64,000 nt of DNA from Vibrio zhanjiangensis (lineage in GTDB: Bacteria; Pseudomonadota; Gammaproteobacteria; Enterobacterales; Vibrionaceae), in assembly GCF_030161235.1 (NCBI RefSeq), contig NZ_BSPW01000005.1:1-64000 (forward strand), read 5' to 3'. The notes below the pieces were generated by a model that saw only the letters and a program-made list of their open reading frames with translations, made no database searches and was not told where the DNA came from. Position numbers and translations under genes: made by a program. How positions within the stretch are numbered: position 1 is the stretch's first letter; every line of letters begins with the position of its first letter. Below are positions 62,389 to 64,000 of this stretch, piece after piece.

Positions 62389-62964
62389 TTATGCTGTCAA
62401 CGGCCGGAGGTCTGCAGGGCGATAATAAACAGATTTTAACACTTTACCTTGGCGTATCGTTTTCGACTCAGAGACAAAATCTTCTGCGCACTTAGCGATA
62501 ATATAATCCCCTTTTTGAACCGCCATTAACTTAATGCCTTGTTGGGCATAATGAGCTTCTGTATCAGCGTATTCTTGTTCATTTCGGCATACTTTGCTCA
62601 TATTGCTTGAATGAACTTCATCCCAACATGGAATAAAATCAATTCCTCTGTTTTCTGCTACATTGATCAATAAATCAATGAGATAAGTAATCGCAAGATG
62701 AGAATCAATCTTTACGCTTCCCATGTGCACTAAACGACCCATTAAAACATATACACTGTCGATAATGGCATCTGCTTGTTCGGTTTTGCAATCTGCTTCT
62801 GCAAGTTCTGTCAGCTCTTCAATGGCTAGAGAGGTGTGAAGGGTGTCGGCTTTACTATCTAACGTCTCAGGGAGATTAACAGGCAGGTCGAAAGTGGTAC
62901 GAAATTCAGTAATGTCGCGATAAAGGTGGTCGAAAATTTCTTGGGTAAGTTTGGATAGATGCAT
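62389..62964 (-). CDS. MazG/PRA-PH-like nucleotide pyrophosphohydrolase
   Basis: About 191 residues. The central LAIEELTELAEADCKTEQADAIIDSVYVLMGRL (in pieces: EELTELAEA, DAIIDSVYV) has the E-x-x-E and D-x-x-x-D layout of all-alpha NTP pyrophosphohydrolases (MazG, HisE). These hydrolyse nucleotides to monophosphate and PPi. The C-terminal 90 residues are an added domain not typical for HisE. The start at 62964 follows the family; the frame is open to 63018. Substrate unknown. Confidence 0.75.
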   Translation of the reverse strand: MHLSKLTQEIFDHLYRDITEFRTTFDLPVNLPETLDSKADTLHTSLAIEELTELAEADCKTEQADAIIDSVYVLMGRLVHMGSVKIDSHLAITYLIDLLINVAENRGIDFIPCWDEVHSSNMSKVCRNEQEYADTEAHYAQQGIKLMAVQKGDYIIAKCAEDFVSESKTIRQGKVLKSVYYRPADLRPLTA

Positions 62965-63142
62965 GAAAGAAACCAATCGTCGATAACAGTTGTTCAATAG
63001 TATCAAAGCATCATTCAAGGTGCCATTGAAGCGGAAAAATAAAAGCGTCTATACTCGCCGATCTCAGAATTTTCATGTGCTAATCTAATGGTAGCAGCAT
63101 AAAACATATCGTTTATTTGCTGATAGCTGAATAGGTGTTGAA

Positions 63143-64000
63143 ATGGTTGCAACAAGCGAAACCGTGATTCGTCGTCTTTATCAGATCACTAACGATTATG
63201 AGAAAGGATTTGATATCCAAATCATTCAACTCATTATGCTGGGTTTGGAGCGTTTTAATCTTGATATTGGTATTTTGTCACGCATTGAAAATGACGTGTA
63301 CACTGTCCTTTATTGCGTTACCCCTGAAGATGTCGAGCTCAATCCTGGTGATACATTCGATTTCAATGCAACCTACTGCCAAATAACGTGTAAGTCATTT
63401 GGCTTAGTCGCGATCGAAAATATGGGAAATGATGATAAATATGCAAAACACCCAGCCTATCAGGCGTTTGGACTCGAGTCTTACATTGGCATACCGATAT
63501 TTGTGGACGGTGAAATATTTGGCACATTTAATTTTTCTTCCCCGCAACCTTATCCCAGAGCCTTTGAAGAAGCAGATATAGACGCACTTCATCTCATGGC
63601 ATCATGGATAGAGGTTGAACGCATAAGACGCAAACAAGAACAGCGACTAAAAGAGCTAAACAGTCAACTTGAGTATCAAGCCTATCACGATGCGCTGACA
63701 GGCGTCGCCAATCGGCACAGTATGTTCAAAATTATTCCCGCAGATATTGAACAAATGTTGCGTTCGGACGGTAAAGGCTCAATAGCGGTGTTGGACATTG
63801 ATCATTTTAAACAGGTCAACGATAAATATGGGCATCAAGTTGGCGATGATGTACTGAAAAAAACGGCTCAAGCCTTAAAATCAAGACTGGACGACAAGGA
63901 TTTCATCGCTCGATTTGGCGGTGAGGAATTCGTAGTCTGGCTGCCCGAACGTGATGTCGAAGAGAGTGAAAAACTAATTAGAAAATTACACCAGTCAGTT
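63143..64000 (+). CDS. GAF-GGDEF diguanylate cyclase, 3' end outside the window
   Basis: 286 codons are visible. Residues about 5-160 form a GAF-like sensor domain (DVELNPGDTFDFNATYC, then SYIGIPIFVDGEIFGTFNFSS). A short helix (RIRRKQEQRLKELNSQLEYQAYHD) leads to a GGDEF domain beginning at DALTGVANRH (about 181). The active-site loop RFGGEEF (about 256-262) is intact, so the protein should make c-di-GMP. AGGTG lies upstream of the ATG. The C-terminal part is cut by the window edge. Confidence 0.9.
   Translation, partial: MVATSETVIRRLYQITNDYEKGFDIQIIQLIMLGLERFNLDIGILSRIENDVYTVLYCVTPEDVELNPGDTFDFNATYCQITCKSFGLVAIENMGNDDKYAKHPAYQAFGLESYIGIPIFVDGEIFGTFNFSSPQPYPRAFEEADIDALHLMASWIEVERIRRKQEQRLKELNSQLEYQAYHDALTGVANRHSMFKIIPADIEQMLRSDGKGSIAVLDIDHFKQVNDKYGHQVGDDVLKKTAQALKSRLDDKDFIARFGGEEFVVWLPERDVEESEKLIRKLHQSV

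Overview
The window looks like a Vibrio (Vibrionaceae) chromosome segment. This rests on several family-level resemblances: small conserved proteins typical of that family (the DUF3334, DUF3581, DUF3187 and DUF2058 groups), a cidA/lrgA-cidB/lrgB-cdd block as in enterics, hut and tyrosine-degradation operons with their expected operators, btuCD, astE, sbcB and an HD-GYP/GGDEF/PilZ set of cyclic-di-GMP proteins. No tRNA, rRNA, CRISPR array or intact insertion sequence was seen.

Layout. 0.2-8.7 kb: an ectoine-type aspartokinase paralogue without ectABC, a ZntB-like transporter overlapping a short MscS-like protein, a beta-hydroxyacid dehydrogenase, a PilZ protein, and a loose string of single-gene accessory functions (GNAT acetyltransferases, YjbR, VOC) with remnants of an AAA_28-type ATPase and a VOC protein between them. 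9.1-10.5 kb: a probable type III secretion chaperone of the InvB/Spa15 family followed 3 bases later by an OspB/VPA1380-like cysteine protease effector. 10.9-12.8 kb: flavin reductase, GNAT and nucleotidyltransferase. 12.8-16.9 kb: a complete homogentisate operon (hppD-hmgA-fahA-maiA) behind two good TyrR-box matches. 17-24.8 kb: accessory genes, including an AT-rich insertion with a metallophosphoesterase broken by a nonsense codon, a two-gene YeeE/YedE sulfur transporter, a twin pair of membrane-anchored proteins of unknown function, and a large exported M19-like metallohydrolase. 24.9-33 kb: mostly core genes (Sel1-TM-J protein, OmpA-like lipoprotein, DUF2786, DUF3334, YdiJ, DUF3581).

33-37.3 kb: after an 849-base AT-rich gap comes a two-gene operon for a large exported protein and an exported mono-ADP-ribosyltransferase with an intact R-S-ExE active site. 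I regard this as the best candidate for an undescribed system. 37.4-43.8 kb: the hutIGUH operon and its repressor hutC, with a palindromic HutC-like operator. 43.9-50.2 kb: Spo0M, a DUF3187 barrel, an ASCH protein, an unusual signal-peptide-bearing RelA/SpoT-synthetase-like protein, thiopurine methyltransferase, and a leukocidin-family pore-forming toxin with a C-terminal ricin-type lectin domain. 50.4-64 kb: HD-GYP, cdd/lrgAB, sbcB, a periplasmic binding protein, TcyP, an NAD(P)-binding protein, small ORFs, astE, btuCD, a MazG/PRA-PH-like protein and the start of a GAF-GGDEF protein cut by the window edge.

Taken together, the core metabolic operons (histidine, tyrosine, arginine/succinylglutamate, cystine, sulfur, B12) are interrupted by at least four virulence-type loci: the T3SS effector pair, the ART operon, the secreted RSH-like protein and the leukocidin. 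This suggests an animal- or host-associated Vibrio. All family calls come from reading the translated proteins, not from a database search.
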